NCBI GenBank assembly: GCA_002279765.1
Contig: NCCR01000359.1
Location: 1-6,957 of the forward strand
Length of the DNA: 6,957 bases
Reading direction: 5' to 3'
Source of the DNA: Verrucomicrobia bacterium 12-59-8
GTDB lineage: Bacteria; Verrucomicrobiota; Verrucomicrobiae; Verrucomicrobiales; Verrucomicrobiaceae
Shown here piece by piece: positions 5,989-6,957 of this stretch. A program made the translations under genes and the position numbers. Within the stretch, counting starts at the first letter, position 1, and every line of letters starts with the position of its first letter. Below the pieces are notes generated by a model. It saw nothing but the letters and a program-made list of their open reading frames with translations, did no database searches and was not told where the DNA came from.

Positions 5989-6957
5989 TCAGAACTTCAA
6001 TTCCTCACCGAAGATCATGCGCGCAGCCTGGGCGACATCCTTGTCACCACGACCGGAGAGATTCACGAGGATGATCTCATCCTTGCGCATGCCGGGAGCC
6101 ACCTTGCGCACTTCAGCGATGGCATGGCTGCTTTCGAGTGCAGGGATGATGCCTTCAACCTGGCTGAGTTCCTGGAACGCGGCCAGCGCCTCGTCGTCCG
6201 TGGCGTAGTTGTAGGTGACGCGGCCTTGATCATGCAACCACGCATGCTCAGGACCGATGGCGGCGTAGTCGAGCCCCGCGCTCACGCTGTGAGTGAGCTC
6301 GATCTGGCCGTCCGCGTTGGCCAGGAGCCAGGTCTTGGTGCCTTGCAGGACCCCGAGGCGGCCACCTTGAAAACGTGCGGCATGTCGCTCAGGAATGATG
6401 CCGTCACCACCGGCTTCGACGCCCGTCATGCGCACGTCCTTGTCATTCAGGAAAGGATGGAAGAGGCCAATGCTGTTGCTGCCACCGCCGACACAAGCCA
6501 CGAGGAGATCCGGGAGGCGCTCTTCACGCTCTAAAATCTGGCGGCGTGCTTCGACTCCGATGACGCGGTGGAAATCGCGCACCATCATGGGGAAGGGGTG
6601 CGAGCCGAGCGCGGAACCAAGGATGTAGTGCGTGGTCTGCACATTGGTCACCCAGTCGCGCATGGCTTCGTTCACCGCTTCCTTGAGCGTGGCCTGCCCC
6701 GCAGTGACGGCGACGACCTTGGCTCCGAGGAAGCGCATGCGTGCGACATTCAGCGCCTGACGCTCCATATCGACCTTGCCCATGTAGATGACGCATTCGC
6801 AGCCAAAGCGGGCGCACACCGTGGCGGTCGCGACCCCATGCTGGCCTGCTCCGGTTTCGGCGATGATGCGCTTCTTGCCCAGGCGCTGTGCGAGCAGGAT
6901 CTGGCCGAGGGCGTTGTTGATCTTGTGCGCTCCGGTGTGCAGCAGGTCTTCGCGCTT
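5989..6957 (-). CDS. trpB: Tryptophan synthase beta chain, N-terminus cut by window edge
   Basis: TrpB is the PLP-dependent cytoplasmic subunit that condenses indole with L-serine to make L-tryptophan, normally as an alpha2-beta2 complex with TrpA. The frame is open from the right edge to a TGA at 5991-5989 and gives 322 residues. They align without gaps to about residues 76-397 of E. coli TrpB, so only about 75 N-terminal residues are missing. Visible hallmarks are [13 protein letters not shown], whose Lys (codon 6924-6922) matches the PLP Schiff-base Lys87; AETGAGQHG, whose Glu matches catalytic Glu109; the phosphate-binding loop [30 protein letters not shown]; and NLSGRGDKD near the C-terminus. 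No key residue is missing. It looks like the standard TrpB1 type, not the longer TrpB2 type. It is the first visible gene of a tightly spaced minus-strand group, with the next start 9 bp after its stop. No trpA follows within the window. Confidence 0.98.
   Translation of the reverse strand, partial: KREDLLHTGAHKINNALGQILLAQRLGKKRIIAETGAGQHGVATATVCARFGCECVIYMGKVDMERQALNVARMRFLGAKVVAVTAGQATLKEAVNEAMRDWVTNVQTTHYILGSALGSHPFPMMVRDFHRVIGVEARRQILEREERLPDLLVACVGGGSNSIGLFHPFLNDKDVRMTGVEAGGDGIIPERHAARFQGGRLGVLQGTKTWLLANADGQIELTHSVSAGLDYAAIGPEHAWLHDQGRVTYNYATDDEALAAFQELSQVEGIIPALESSHAIAEVRKVAPGMRKDEIILVNLSGRGDKDVAQAARMIFGEELKF

Overview
This window reads as chromosomal DNA of a Gram-negative, GC-rich bacterium (roughly 60% G+C by eye). 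It most likely belongs to the Planctomycetota-Verrucomicrobiota group, with Verrucomicrobiota favoured. This placement is inferred from protein style: three predicted secreted proteins, a glycosidase-like beta-propeller of a type common in those phyla, and a conserved secreted protein of unknown function. It is not based on any marker gene. Coding density is very high and all five genes lie on the minus strand, so the text below follows the window from right to left.

Right end (6957 to 5989): most of trpB, the tryptophan synthase beta chain, cut at its N-terminus by the window edge. After 9 bp comes a small secreted protein of unknown function (5979-5260) with a conserved-looking His and Cys pair that resembles a caspase-fold dyad. 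One base later starts a class I SAM-dependent methyltransferase (5258-4650). These three are spaced like one transcript. No trpA follows trpB here.

A 70-bp gap (4580-4649) separates this group from the next two genes and holds a good candidate sigma70-type promoter. The first gene behind it (4579-2363) encodes a 738-residue exported protein with a signal peptide, a Pro/Ala-rich linker, a long coiled coil containing a recent perfect 51-bp tandem duplication, and C-terminal TPR repeats. The second (2325 to beyond base 1) is the most unusual gene. It is a continuous reading frame of at least 775 codons that joins a complete, catalytically intact VanX/DdpX-type D-Ala-D-Ala dipeptidase (peptidase M15D) to a glycosyl-hydrolase-like beta-propeller, its usual C-terminal beta-sandwich, and the start of a laminin-B-like or carbohydrate-binding-like module. 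Its C-terminus is outside the window.

Working model (inference): the right-hand cluster is housekeeping plus two uncharacterised genes. The left-hand pair is an envelope module in which a coiled-coil/TPR scaffold is made together with a secreted enzyme that could act on peptidoglycan dipeptides and on glycans. No RNA genes, mobile elements, CRISPR arrays or phage features were seen, and no gene-free stretch is longer than 70 bp.
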